A stretch of DNA of 22,940 nt from an uncultured Alphaproteobacteria bacterium (GCA_946480475.1 CAMLJM010000034.1:1-22940), one strand, 5' to 3'. Shown: positions 1 through 9,372, counted from the first letter of the stretch. Translations and numbers: made by a program. Notes: a model not told the origin generated them from the sequence alone.

Positions 1-621
1 TGGCCGGATAAACAGGAGCGTCATGAACGTCTGCTGAAAGGCGTGGACATCATGAAATCGCTTTGGCAGGGCAAGGTACTGACGAATGACAAAGGACCCA
101 TCAAGACGCATAAAGCCAGAATATGGTCTTTACCCGAGGTTTCGCCAAAAATATACGCAGCGGCCTTAACCCCGGAAACGGCGGGCTGGGCTGGCGAATG
201 GGCGGATGGGTTGATCACAGTTCATCAGAGAAAGGAAGATTTGCATCATATGATTACGGCCTTTCATAAAGCAGGCGGAGAAGGAAAGCCTCTTATATTG
301 CAAATGCATGTTTCATGGGCCGAAACGGACGAGCAGGCGCAGCTTAATGCCTGGGATCAATGGCGTAGCGCATGTCTTGATGAGAAAGATTGCGCTGATT
401 TAAGGACGCCTGAAGATTTTGATCGTGCCTGCGCTGCAGTAGAAGCGAATGACATGGATAAAGAAATATTGATCTCTGCCGATATTGAGAAACATATCGA
501 ATGGGTCAAAGAGTTCCAAAATATGGGATTCGATGAAATTTACATTCACAATGCGGGCCGCAATCAGATGGCTTTTCTAGAGGCCTATGAACGGGAATTT
601 TTCCCGAAAATTGATATGTGA
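1..621 (+). CDS. Luciferase-like flavin-dependent oxidoreductase, C-terminal part (5' end outside window)
   Basis: The reading frame is open from the first base (WPDKQERHERLLKGVDIMKS...), so the gene starts upstream and about 206 C-terminal residues are visible. The segments LTNDKGPIKTHKARIWSLP, IYAAALTPETAGWAGEWADG and FDEIYIHNAGRNQ fit the TIM-barrel luciferase-like monooxygenase superfamily, in particular the clade of 'non-F420' flavin oxidoreductases. The family is usually a little over 300 residues long, so roughly a third is missing. The substrate is unknown; members bind FMN or a related flavin and act in the cytosol. The stop codon overlaps the glgB start by 4 bases (GTGA), so the gene is probably co-transcribed with the trehalose genes. 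The family call is fairly sure; any role in glycan metabolism is only inferred from position. Confidence 0.8.
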   Translation, partial: WPDKQERHERLLKGVDIMKSLWQGKVLTNDKGPIKTHKARIWSLPEVSPKIYAAALTPETAGWAGEWADGLITVHQRKEDLHHMITAFHKAGGEGKPLILQMHVSWAETDEQAQLNAWDQWRSACLDEKDCADLRTPEDFDRACAAVEANDMDKEILISADIEKHIEWVKEFQNMGFDEIYIHNAGRNQMAFLEAYEREFFPKIDM

Positions 622-2516
622 TGGATATGAGAAAAATTTTCCAGCCAGAATATTTTACCGCCGAGGATTTGTATTTTTTCTCGGAAGGCCGAGGGTACGA
701 TATTTATACTAAAATGGGGGCCCATCCTGCGGCACAGGGAACGCGCTTCTCTGTATGGGCGCCTAATGCGCGGGCCGTGCATGTCATGGGGGACTTCAAC
801 GGCTGGAACCGGGCATCGCATCCTCTTTCATGTGTGGGACATGCGGGAATATGGACAGGCCTGGTGCCTGAGGCTCATGAAGGTCAGTGCTACAAATACT
901 ATATTGATTGTCGTCACCAGAACAGACAGCTTGAGAAGTCTGACCCGCTGGCGTTTGGAACGGAAATAGCGCCTCGTACAGCATCTGTTGTTACGAGTCT
1001 TGATTATAAATGGTCCGACGATGAATGGTTGAAGCAACGCGGGCAGAAACAAAACCATAGAAGCCCTATCTCTATATATGAGCTGCATATAGGTTCCTGG
1101 CGGCGGAATCTTGAAGAAGGGAACCGGCCGCTGACTTACCGGGAACTTGCAGATGAACTGGTGCCTTACATACGAGAAACCGGATTTACCCATGTCGAAT
1201 TCATGCCTGTCATGGAGCACCCTTTTGGCGGTTCATGGGGATATCAGATCACGGGTTATTTTGCGCCCACGCGCCGTTATGGAACGCCACAAGATTTTAT
1301 GTATCTGGTAGATAGGATGCATCAGGCCGGAATCGGTGTCATTCTTGATTGGGTGCCTTCGCACTTTCCCGGCGATGGGCATGCTCTCAGGGAATTCGAT
1401 GGTACGCATTTGTATGAACATGCTGACCCCCGGCAAGGATATCATCCGGACTGGAGCAGTTATATCTTCAATTACGGCCGTAAGGAAGTGCGTAGTTTCC
1501 TGATTAGTAATGCGCTCTTCTGGTTTGATAAATATCACATTGATGGATTGCGCGTAGATGCCGTGGCATCCATGCTTTATCTGGATTATTCCCGCAAGGA
1601 AGGGGAATGGGTACCTAACCGCTATGGGGGCAAAGAGAATCTGGATGCCATGCAGTTTATCAAAGAGCTAAACGAAGCGGTTTATCAACGTTTTCCGGAC
1701 GCGCAGATGATCGCCGAAGAATCAACGGCATGGCCGGGCGTAACAAAACCAACATACATGAATGGATTGGGTTTTGGCCTGAAATGGGATATGGGATGGA
1801 TGCATGACACTTTGCGTTATTTCCAGCGCCAGCCAGTTCACAGAAAATATCATCAGGATGATCTGACTTTCCGCTCTATTTACGCCCATCATGAAAATTT
1901 TGTATTGGCCTTATCCCATGACGAAGTTGTGTATGGCAAAGGATCCCTGTTAGGGCGCATGCCCGGCGATGATTGGCAGAAATTTGCAAATTTGCGCTGC
2001 CTTTATACTTATATGATGACCCAACCGGGTAAAAAATTATTATTCATGGGTTCAGAGATTGGTCCTTGGGATGAATGGAATCATGACAGCAGTCTTGCCT
2101 GGCACCTGCTGCAGTACGAGCCCCATCAGAATATTAAGAGGTTAGTCAGCGATCTGAATAGAATCTATCGTGCCGAGGCAGCTCTGCATATAGATTGTGA
2201 ACCATCGGGATTCCATTTTATTGATGCTTCTGACCACGAGCAGTCAGTTCTAATTTATATGCGGCAGAACCTGCATGCCAATGAGTACATAATATGCGCA
2301 TTCAATATGACCCCTGTTCTGCGACATGATTATCGTGTGGGGGTTCCCTTCTTCGGATTATGGCAGCCGATTTTGAACAGTGATGACCCCGTTTACGGGG
2401 GGTGTAATATTATAAAGGCGGTATCAGCATTCGATCAGCCGCAGCATGGCCGGCCCTTCTCTATAAACCTGACATTGCCACCATTGGCGGGAGTGTTGCT
2501 GAAATGGAAGGGTTAA
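618..2516 (+). CDS. glgB: 1,4-alpha-glucan branching enzyme (GH13)
   Basis: Branching enzyme cuts alpha-1,4 glucan chains and rejoins them through alpha-1,6 links, in glycogen synthesis in the cytosol. The 632 residues show an N-terminal CBM48-like domain (about 40-125; FSVWAPNARAVHVMGDFNGW is diagnostic), a GH13 barrel and an all-beta C-terminal domain. The catalytic triad is visible: nucleophile D314 in DGLRVDAV, acid/base E367 in MIAEES, and D435 in LSHDEVV. The GTG at 618 overlaps the upstream stop as GTGA. ATG at 621 or 627 is also possible, and none has a good ribosome site, which suggests translational coupling. Its last codons overlap treZ. In this setting it may supply or shape the glucan used by TreY/TreZ, or drain the same pool into storage. 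Confidence 0.95.
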   Translation: MMDMRKIFQPEYFTAEDLYFFSEGRGYDIYTKMGAHPAAQGTRFSVWAPNARAVHVMGDFNGWNRASHPLSCVGHAGIWTGLVPEAHEGQCYKYYIDCRHQNRQLEKSDPLAFGTEIAPRTASVVTSLDYKWSDDEWLKQRGQKQNHRSPISIYELHIGSWRRNLEEGNRPLTYRELADELVPYIRETGFTHVEFMPVMEHPFGGSWGYQITGYFAPTRRYGTPQDFMYLVDRMHQAGIGVILDWVPSHFPGDGHALREFDGTHLYEHADPRQGYHPDWSSYIFNYGRKEVRSFLISNALFWFDKYHIDGLRVDAVASMLYLDYSRKEGEWVPNRYGGKENLDAMQFIKELNEAVYQRFPDAQMIAEESTAWPGVTKPTYMNGLGFGLKWDMGWMHDTLRYFQRQPVHRKYHQDDLTFRSIYAHHENFVLALSHDEVVYGKGSLLGRMPGDDWQKFANLRCLYTYMMTQPGKKLLFMGSEIGPWDEWNHDSSLAWHLLQYEPHQNIKRLVSDLNRIYRAEAALHIDCEPSGFHFIDASDHEQSVLIYMRQNLHANEYIICAFNMTPVLRHDYRVGVPFFGLWQPILNSDDPVYGGCNIIKAVSAFDQPQHGRPFSINLTLPPLAGVLLKWKG

Positions 2517-4327
2517 TGAATGAGCGCTTAAAGTTATTTACGGATCCGGCATCAAGAGTGGGCGCCACTTATGTAGAGGGCGAGGGTGTGTATATTCGTA
2601 TTTGGGCGCTCTATGCGAAAAATGTCGAAATAGAGTGGGTGGGATCAGTCCCGGAGAGATTAAAGAAGGAAGATCGGGGTTATCATACAGGTTTCTATCC
2701 CAGTAAGAAGGCGGGCGACCGGTACTTCTTTATTATTGATGGTAAACGTTTTCCTGATCCGGCATCAAGGTATCAGCCAGATGGCATTTTCGGCCCCTCG
2801 CAAGTCACTACACCGGAATTTGAATGGTCATCGGCTTCTCCTGCAGCTCCTTTTTCGGAGTGGGTAATATATGAGATCCATACTGGCGCTTTTTCTGATA
2901 GGCACGATTTCACGGGTATCGTTGAAGATCTGCCGCGGCTAAAATCCCTGGGTATCACGGCTATTGAAATCATGCCTGTCTCTCCTTTTCCAGGAACGCG
3001 CAATTGGGGTTATGACGGCGTGTTTCCTCATGCGGTTCATGATAGTTATGGCGGGCCTTATAAGTTAAAAGAGTTAATAGATGTTTGTCACACGCAGGGT
3101 ATCGCTGTTATTCTTGACGTTGTTTATAATCATCTAGGCCCTGAAGGGAATGTGCTGTTTGATTGTGCGCCTTATGCGCAGGATAGGTATAAGTCCCCAT
3201 GGGGGAAGGCCTTAAATTACGATGGGGAATATAGTGAGGAAGTGCGCCGGTACTTCCTGCAGACCGTCTGGCAATGGTTCACTGAATTCAGGTTTGACGG
3301 GCTGCGGCTTGATGCCATTCAGACCATCTTTGATACGGCGCCGCTTTCGTTCCTGCAGGAAGTAAATCTTCTGAAGCGCGAGGCCGAAAAAGTACGTGGA
3401 TGCCATCTGATAACGATCGCGGAGACGGACGCCAATGACGTACGCACACTCATGCCGATTGGCCAAGGGGGGATGGGCTTTGATGCGCAATGGGCCGATG
3501 ATCTTCATCATAGCATTTACGCGTTATTAACGGGTGAAAATGAGGGGTATTATGCTCATTACGGAACCAGCGGGCAGTTAGAAAAAATATATCGCCATGG
3601 CGTTGCGTACGACGGCAATTATTCGTCGTTTCATAAGCGGCGGCATGGCAGTTCATATCAGCATATTGATAAGAAATCCTTGATTGTAGAGACGCAGAAT
3701 CATGACCAGATTGGCAACCGTATGAAGGGGGAAAGGCTTAGTACGCTTATAAGTTTCGAAGAACTGAAACTGGCCGCAGCCATGATTTTCTTGTCACCGT
3801 TTACCCCTTTCATGTTCATGGGGGAGGAATTTGCAAGTGAAAAGCCTTTCTTGTTTTTTGTCGACCATCAGGATCAGGAACTGCTGCAGGCTGTGCGGCA
3901 AAACAGGAAAGAGGAATGGAAAGATTTTGAATGGTCAGAAGACCCGCCCGATCCGGCTGATCCCGAAACATTCAGGCAATGTGTCCTGGACCAGAAAACT
4001 TTCCCGCCATCATCCAAAGAAAATTTAATGGTCAACTACTACCGGATGCTGATTTCACTCTCGAAAAGAGTGAGGGGTATGGCCCTTAGAAACGTGGAAA
4101 GAAGAGATAATATCATCGTTCTCCACTATGAGAAGGGGGGCAAAGGCCTAAGGGTCCATTTTCTGCTGGGGGCGGAGGGAGTAAGAATCCCGGTTGAGAA
4201 GGGACAGGAGCTGATATTCCATTCTGGCGAATACGGCCAAGCGGCACAATCCATCTATCATGAATCATTTTATGACCATGGCATTCTGACTCTTCCTTCT
4301 TATACAGCGGCGGTGATTTATGGATGA
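2516..4327 (+). CDS. treZ: Malto-oligosyltrehalose trehalohydrolase
   Basis: TreZ releases free trehalose from maltooligosyltrehalose, the product of TreY. The protein has an N-terminal beta domain (RIWALYAKNVEIEW; FPDPASRYQPDG) followed by a GH13 barrel. Family marks include SPFPGTRNWGYDGV and DVVYNHLGPEGN. With the start at 2516 the catalytic residues are D266 (GLRLDAI), E303 (TIAETD) and D397 (QNHDQIGNR), all intact. The frame also has an ATG at 2504. I chose 2516 because GGAAGGG lies just upstream and the glgB stop and this start share one base (TAATG). That gives 603 residues, a normal family length. The 3' end overlaps treY by 8 bases. Confidence 0.95.
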   Translation: MNERLKLFTDPASRVGATYVEGEGVYIRIWALYAKNVEIEWVGSVPERLKKEDRGYHTGFYPSKKAGDRYFFIIDGKRFPDPASRYQPDGIFGPSQVTTPEFEWSSASPAAPFSEWVIYEIHTGAFSDRHDFTGIVEDLPRLKSLGITAIEIMPVSPFPGTRNWGYDGVFPHAVHDSYGGPYKLKELIDVCHTQGIAVILDVVYNHLGPEGNVLFDCAPYAQDRYKSPWGKALNYDGEYSEEVRRYFLQTVWQWFTEFRFDGLRLDAIQTIFDTAPLSFLQEVNLLKREAEKVRGCHLITIAETDANDVRTLMPIGQGGMGFDAQWADDLHHSIYALLTGENEGYYAHYGTSGQLEKIYRHGVAYDGNYSSFHKRRHGSSYQHIDKKSLIVETQNHDQIGNRMKGERLSTLISFEELKLAAAMIFLSPFTPFMFMGEEFASEKPFLFFVDHQDQELLQAVRQNRKEEWKDFEWSEDPPDPADPETFRQCVLDQKTFPPSSKENLMVNYYRMLISLSKRVRGMALRNVERRDNIIVLHYEKGGKGLRVHFLLGAEGVRIPVEKGQELIFHSGEYGQAAQSIYHESFYDHGILTLPSYTAAVIYG

Positions 4328-6578
4328 TATTGTCGCTTCTTATCGCATTCAGCTTCGCAAAGAATTCACGTTCTATGACTTGATGGCGATTATCCCTTAT
4401 TTAGCCGGTCTGGGCATATCACATGTATATTTATCTCCTATCTGCGAAAGCGTGCCAGGCAGTAATCACGGTTATGATGTAATAGACTTCGATAAAGTAA
4501 GCACGGAAAAAGGGAGCGAAGCAGGTTTGATGGCCCTAGATGATGCCCTGGTTCGTCATGGCATGGGTATGGTGCTCGATATTGTTCCTAATCATATGGC
4601 CGCGAACGTTCTTAATCCTTACTGGTATGATGTGCTGAAGAATGGTCCGGATTCCGCCTATTGGCGCTATTTCGATATGCGCGTTCCTCTGAACGGAAAA
4701 ATCAGAATTCCAGTGCTGACGCACACTCTTTCCTATGAGATTGAAGCAGGGAACATTGCTGTTGATGAAGCAACACGCAGAATACGGTGTTTTAATGATT
4801 ATTATCCTTTGAAGGATGATAATACGGCATACATTGAAGACGTATTATCCCGGCAACATTACGAGTTTGTAGATTGGCGTGATTCTTACAGGCAAATTAG
4901 TTATCGCCGCTTCTTCGAGGTGACGGGCCTGATAGGAATAAGAGTTGAAGATGATGCCGTTTTTGAAGCAACACACAAGAAGCTTTTCGAATTAAGGAAT
5001 AATCTGAAGTCGCTTACCGGCGTCAGGATAGACCATATTGATGGTCTGGCCGACCCAACTTTATACCTTAAGAAGTTACGTCATTATTTTGACCGCATTT
5101 GGGTTGAAAAGATTCTAGGGCCAAATGAACGACTGCCATCTGACTGGCCCGTGCTTGGCACGACAGGTTACGAGTTTATAAACCAGGTGAACAGACTGAT
5201 GGTGAATCCATTTGGGTACAAGGTAATCAGGGATTTCTGGGGGCAGGAGACGCACAGTCGGTGGGACAATTTCTCTGCCTGCGTCAGGGAATCCAAGGAA
5301 TATGTATTGAAGCATCTATTCTCAGCTGAATTGAACAGATTGAGTGATCCGGATATATGGTCAGAAAGGATTATCGACCTGCCTGTTTACCGTACTTATG
5401 ACGGGGCGAGCGAATGGCAGCAGTTATCAGGCCCTGTTATGGCCAAGGGGTTGGAAGATACCGCCCATTATCGTTATACACCCCTCATGGCATTCAACGA
5501 GGTCGGGTGTGCGCCTGATCTTCCTTTTCTGGCCCCTCATGAATTTTGCGAACTAAGAAACGATTATATGAAGAACTATCCTGCGCAACTGAATGCCAGT
5601 TCTACACACGATACCAAACGATCCGGGGACGTACGCGCGCGGTTATACGCCTTAAGTCATATGCCACAGGAATGGATAAGTCTTGTCTGTAAGCTATATG
5701 ATCTTGCGGGGCGAAAGATAGACTGGCGCATTGCCTACATATTTTATCAGCATGTTGTGGGAAGCTGGCCGGATGATTTTAAGATTGATGATCATTATAA
5801 GGAACGCTTGCAGAATTATATGCTGAAGGCTGCCCGGGAAATGAAGTTGCAGACCAGCTGGCTTGAGCCCGATTCGGATTTTGAAAGCAATATGCGTCAT
5901 TTTGTCGAATCTTCCCTACAGAGTCCTGAGTTTCTCCAATACATCGGCGCATTCTGGGAATCTCTGGCGCCGCGCGCTGCCGTGATGTCATTGACAGCTC
6001 AATCCCTTCAAATACTGACGGGTGGTGTTCCTGATGTCTATCAGGGCACGGAAGTTTGGCGTTATTTGTTAGTCGATCCTGATAACCGGCAGCTTGTTGA
6101 TTTTCAATCTTTACAGAAAATGTTTCAGCAGATGAAAGAGGATGAGGATCACGACAGGCAGATGTTCCTGAGAAATCTTTGCCGGAATTGGCGAAATGGC
6201 ATGATTAAGATGTATTTGATATCCCGACTTCTATCGCTGCGTGCAGAATTGGGTTTGTCTTTCAGGATGGAAGCTATACCTGTTGCAGGCCCCTGCAGCG
6301 ATAGGGTCATGGCGCTTTCAATCAGGGGAGAAGACTGTTTATGGCTTGCAATCCTGCCTATTAATCCGGGTCCTGTATCAAATACTTTGTCATATCCGGA
6401 AGAGTACGGCGCGGACACTTATATTATTTTGCCACGGGCCTGCAGGTTGGAAAGTTTAATAAGCAATGTTGATTACGGCTGGCAGGAGAAGATAGGCGTA
6501 TCACGCGTTTTGCGGGAATTCCCTTTAGAGTTTTTGCGTATGAGCCAGAGTGCAGGCGATCAGGCCGCCTCCGCCTGA
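4320..6578 (+). CDS. treY: Malto-oligosyltrehalose synthase
   Basis: TreY turns the reducing-end alpha-1,4 bond of a maltodextrin into an alpha,alpha-1,1 bond, an intramolecular transglycosylation; TreZ then frees trehalose. The 752 residues carry TreY hallmarks: SPICESVPGSNHGYDV near the N-terminus, DIVPNHMA, GVRIDHIDGLADP (nucleophile D238), WVEKIL (E263) followed by LPSDWPVLGTTGYEF, NASSTHDTKRSGDVRARL (D431), and GVPDVYQGTE near the C-terminus. The length is at the short end of the family but no domain seems lost. It starts inside treZ, giving a coupled operon. Its last 19 bases overlap the 3' end of the convergent PLP/rhodanese gene. The debranching enzyme (treX/glgX) is not in the window and may lie upstream. 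Confidence 0.95.
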   Translation: MDDIVASYRIQLRKEFTFYDLMAIIPYLAGLGISHVYLSPICESVPGSNHGYDVIDFDKVSTEKGSEAGLMALDDALVRHGMGMVLDIVPNHMAANVLNPYWYDVLKNGPDSAYWRYFDMRVPLNGKIRIPVLTHTLSYEIEAGNIAVDEATRRIRCFNDYYPLKDDNTAYIEDVLSRQHYEFVDWRDSYRQISYRRFFEVTGLIGIRVEDDAVFEATHKKLFELRNNLKSLTGVRIDHIDGLADPTLYLKKLRHYFDRIWVEKILGPNERLPSDWPVLGTTGYEFINQVNRLMVNPFGYKVIRDFWGQETHSRWDNFSACVRESKEYVLKHLFSAELNRLSDPDIWSERIIDLPVYRTYDGASEWQQLSGPVMAKGLEDTAHYRYTPLMAFNEVGCAPDLPFLAPHEFCELRNDYMKNYPAQLNASSTHDTKRSGDVRARLYALSHMPQEWISLVCKLYDLAGRKIDWRIAYIFYQHVVGSWPDDFKIDDHYKERLQNYMLKAAREMKLQTSWLEPDSDFESNMRHFVESSLQSPEFLQYIGAFWESLAPRAAVMSLTAQSLQILTGGVPDVYQGTEVWRYLLVDPDNRQLVDFQSLQKMFQQMKEDEDHDRQMFLRNLCRNWRNGMIKMYLISRLLSLRAELGLSFRMEAIPVAGPCSDRVMALSIRGEDCLWLAILPINPGPVSNTLSYPEEYGADTYIILPRACRLESLISNVDYGWQEKIGVSRVLREFPLEFLRMSQSAGDQAASA

Positions 6579-7861
6579 AGGTCGCACCAAGACATAACAC
6601 CACCGCGCAGGTTATAGGCATCACAACCGAGTGAGCAAAGGTAATGGGCATAGTAGCGCGAGTTTTCTCCGACTGCACAGATCAACAGCACTTTCTTTCC
6701 GGCGGGGAAAGGGTTGTAACCGTTGATCATCGTACGGAAAGTTTCCTGCGGTATGTTGATTGATTCTGGCAGTTGGCGCATGGCAAATGACATGGGTGTG
6801 CGTAAATCAATGACAATAGGATGATCCTGCATAAAGCTATCCAGTTCTTCCGGCTTAACCTCCGGGACGATGGCGCGCGGATCATCGACGAAGCTGGAGA
6901 GGCTGTTTTCCACCTCAGGCTGGTTGAAGAGTTGCGGGCGGCGCTGTTTCAGAAAAGAAATATACCATTCCATGCGATCACAGACGATAAAGACAGCGGA
7001 TTTACGTTCTGACGTTTGACCGTCAATCTGACGAAGATATTCTATGGCGGCATGGTAGTTGGCGCCTGAAGATATGCCGCATAGAACTCCGCACTGACGC
7101 GCCAGAACAAGAAGGCCTTCGATCGCTTCCTGTTCCCCGACATGGATGAAATCTTTGTAAGCATCGCGTTTGAAAAGCTCACTTTCCCACATCTGGGAAA
7201 GACTGCGAATGCCGGGAATAAAGTGATTATTCTTTGATACGATGGCAATGGTCTGCAGGTTCGGGTTTTTCTCTGCCAGCCTGCGGCTGATTCCCAAGGT
7301 CGAACCGGTTGTCCCCAGACCGCCGAAAAAGTAATCGACATGCGGCAGGTCGGACAGGATTTCCTCCGCCGTCGTTGCTTCATGAAAGGCAGGATTTTTA
7401 CGGTTGGTAAACTGGCTGGGAAAATAAACTTCTCCGGGTTGCCCCTTGGCTGTGCGCTCAATCAGGTATTGAGGGTCGTTGCTGTCCGTAGGGTCGAAAC
7501 AATCGCTGGCGCCGGCAATTTCCTCTATTTCCGAGCCCAGAATTTGCAGGACTTGCTTTTGTTCTTCCACCTTTGACAAGGCGCTCACCAGACGGAATTT
7601 CACGCCATGCATTCCGGCAATCGCTTGCAGTGATTTAGCCGTATTACCGCTGGAGTTTTCATAGATTGTCATGTTATGAGCCTTGATCTGGTCCAGATCG
7701 TCCTTAATCATGCCCCATGCCGTGCGATCCTTAACCGAACCGAAAGGGTTCATCATCTCAAGCTTGGCGTACAGGTCGATATTCTTGAGTCTGGTTACAG
7801 CTGGATCAATTTTCAGCATCGGCGTATTGCCGATCAGGTCGGTCATTTTTTCTACGATCAT
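6560..7861 (-). CDS. Cysteine-synthase-like PLP enzyme (SbnA/Y4xP type) fused to a rhodanese domain
   Basis: The 433 residues hold two domains. Residues 1-315 are a fold-type II PLP synthase like O-acetylserine sulfhydrylase: LIGNTPM, PLP lysine K44 in GSVKDR, the substrate loop YENSSGNTAKS (68-78), and the phosphate loop GGLGTTGS (180-187). The E-x-S-S-G-N form of the substrate loop resembles SbnA-type 2,3-diaminopropionate synthases more than the TSGNTG of cysteine synthases (recalled, not searched). Residues about 340-427 are a rhodanese domain (VIDLRTPMSF, LPESINIP, LLICAVGENSR with candidate nucleophile C395, LRGGVMSW). It is the last gene of the four-gene operon, 2 bases after the decarboxylase gene. 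The likely chemistry is beta-replacement on an activated serine. The sulfur acceptor/donor role of the rhodanese domain and the real substrate are unknown. Confidence 0.85.
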   Translation of the reverse strand: MIVEKMTDLIGNTPMLKIDPAVTRLKNIDLYAKLEMMNPFGSVKDRTAWGMIKDDLDQIKAHNMTIYENSSGNTAKSLQAIAGMHGVKFRLVSALSKVEEQKQVLQILGSEIEEIAGASDCFDPTDSNDPQYLIERTAKGQPGEVYFPSQFTNRKNPAFHEATTAEEILSDLPHVDYFFGGLGTTGSTLGISRRLAEKNPNLQTIAIVSKNNHFIPGIRSLSQMWESELFKRDAYKDFIHVGEQEAIEGLLVLARQCGVLCGISSGANYHAAIEYLRQIDGQTSERKSAVFIVCDRMEWYISFLKQRRPQLFNQPEVENSLSSFVDDPRAIVPEVKPEELDSFMQDHPIVIDLRTPMSFAMRQLPESINIPQETFRTMINGYNPFPAGKKVLLICAVGENSRYYAHYLCSLGCDAYNLRGGVMSWCDLQAEAA

Positions 7862-7863
7862 AG

Positions 7864-9372
7864 TTACACCTCTATCGGCAGGTACTGAGAGTCTAGGGCC
7901 CAGCGAAATTTATCTTGTGAATCGCGCCATACCGCGACTTTCTGCGCCAGCGGCTGCATCAGCGTTTCGGATTCAACGAAATCCATCATGTAAGCAGCCG
8001 TGTTACTAAAGACCACCAGATCACCCCGTTCGGGTACGATGTCGGGATAGGTCTTATTATATTGCAGGATGTCATAGGAAACACAGAGATTGCCGACATA
8101 GTAAACGCCGCGTGCATTGGGCTGATTGCGTTCCGGATGACGCGGAATGATGACAGGATCGCAGAGTTGCTTCAGGTTCTGAGCGTGGTTGTTCGAGCGA
8201 TTCATTTCCAGCCCTGTCAGCAGTTCGCCCCATGTCGATTCTTTGATGAAAGCTACGCGCCCGACTGTGATGCCGCACTGGTCCAGCATGCCGCGCCCCG
8301 GCTCTATATAAAGCTCCAGCAGCGAGTCGCGAATAAGATCGGTCAGCAGCGCATTGCCAAAGCCAACACTGCGCTGGTTGAGCCAGAAATCCAATTCCTC
8401 GCCTTTTGTATGCGATGGCACATGATTGACCACCAGTGGTGCGCCTGCCACCACGCCATTCACGTTACGATAGCCAAGGCCGCTATTGTTCCATGTCTGG
8501 TTTTCGATCTCGCCAGCCACAGACTGCTTCAACGCCTCAAGATAATTGTTCCATTCCATCATGTCTTCGGCATACTGCACCGAGAAGCCGCCGCCGATAT
8601 CAATGCCGCGCGGCTTCAGGCCTTTCTGCATGGCCAGGAAGGTAAGTTGAAGCTGGTTTTCGATGGCGACTACGCGTTGCTCCACGCTCGCGCCACTGAT
8701 ATAGAAGGAAAAACCGTGAAAATCGATTTCATCTTTGTTATTGACCAACCAGTCAATAACAGCGGGAACATCGCGGGTATGAATGCCGAATGTTCCGTCC
8801 TGCGGCGTAAATCTCATCCGTGCGGATTCAAAACCGCTTAAACGCACCATGACGCGGGCTTTGCGTGAAAGCCCCAGTTTGCCGCGCAGTTCTTTAATAA
8901 GCAGGAGTTCCGCCACGCTGTCAGCATTCAGCAGCACATCGAGTTGCAGGCATGTCAGGATATATTCTGCATTTTTGGGGCCTGTGGCTTCAATACGATC
9001 CGGAGAAAAACCGCAGTTCATGACATGCTTCAGCGATTGCGGCGACGATACGTCGATCCCGATGGGGGCCAGACTGGCGCGGCGCACGAGCGCTTGCGAT
9101 TTGCAGGGCTTACTGGTGAAATATATGCGCCCACGAAGGTGATTCTTTTTATAGGCGGCCTGGAAGCTTTTTATATTCTCATCGATGTTCTCCGGGAACA
9201 TGACATTGAGCGGTGAACCGAACCCATCGCATAGGTTATGCAATAACTCCGGTTGCGTCAGAAAATCACGTATGGATGGATGGATGCGCGGGCGCAGTTT
9301 CAAATTATCCGATAACGGTGCGGTATTGAGGTTGGCGGCAGGCTGCATGGTTATTACACAGCCTCCTGCCAT
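7864..9372 (-). CDS. Fold-type III PLP decarboxylase-like enzyme (Y4yA/SbnH-like)
   Basis: The protein is a homolog of diaminopimelate/ornithine/arginine decarboxylases (alanine-racemase-like barrel plus beta domain). Visible with the start at 9372: PLP lysine K88 in IYFTSKPCKS, glycine loop GIDIGGGF (256-263), EPGRGMLDQCG, the substrate/Cys motif VGNLCVSYDIL, and SNTAAYMMDF near the C-terminus. The usual PLP-stacking His (HxGS) appears as Tyr in FSFYISGAS. Alternative starts lie at 9387 (no ribosome site) and 9348 (GGAGG about 13 bases away); GGGGAG about 7 bases upstream favours 9372. The start overlaps the ATPase gene. SbnH-type members decarboxylate an amino-acid-derived siderophore intermediate, and its pairing with an SbnA-like enzyme suggests similar amino-acid chemistry here. 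The substrate is unknown. Confidence 0.82.
   Translation of the reverse strand: MAGGCVITMQPAANLNTAPLSDNLKLRPRIHPSIRDFLTQPELLHNLCDGFGSPLNVMFPENIDENIKSFQAAYKKNHLRGRIYFTSKPCKSQALVRRASLAPIGIDVSSPQSLKHVMNCGFSPDRIEATGPKNAEYILTCLQLDVLLNADSVAELLLIKELRGKLGLSRKARVMVRLSGFESARMRFTPQDGTFGIHTRDVPAVIDWLVNNKDEIDFHGFSFYISGASVEQRVVAIENQLQLTFLAMQKGLKPRGIDIGGGFSVQYAEDMMEWNNYLEALKQSVAGEIENQTWNNSGLGYRNVNGVVAGAPLVVNHVPSHTKGEELDFWLNQRSVGFGNALLTDLIRDSLLELYIEPGRGMLDQCGITVGRVAFIKESTWGELLTGLEMNRSNNHAQNLKQLCDPVIIPRHPERNQPNARGVYYVGNLCVSYDILQYNKTYPDIVPERGDLVVFSNTAAYMMDFVESETLMQPLAQKVAVWRDSQDKFRWALDSQYLPIEV

Noticed and set aside
8062..8841. Long + strand open frame (259 codons) opposite the decarboxylase-like gene
   Set aside because: It is fully antisense to a gene with clear PLP enzyme motifs, has no ribosome site or recognisable domain, and is a shadow frame.
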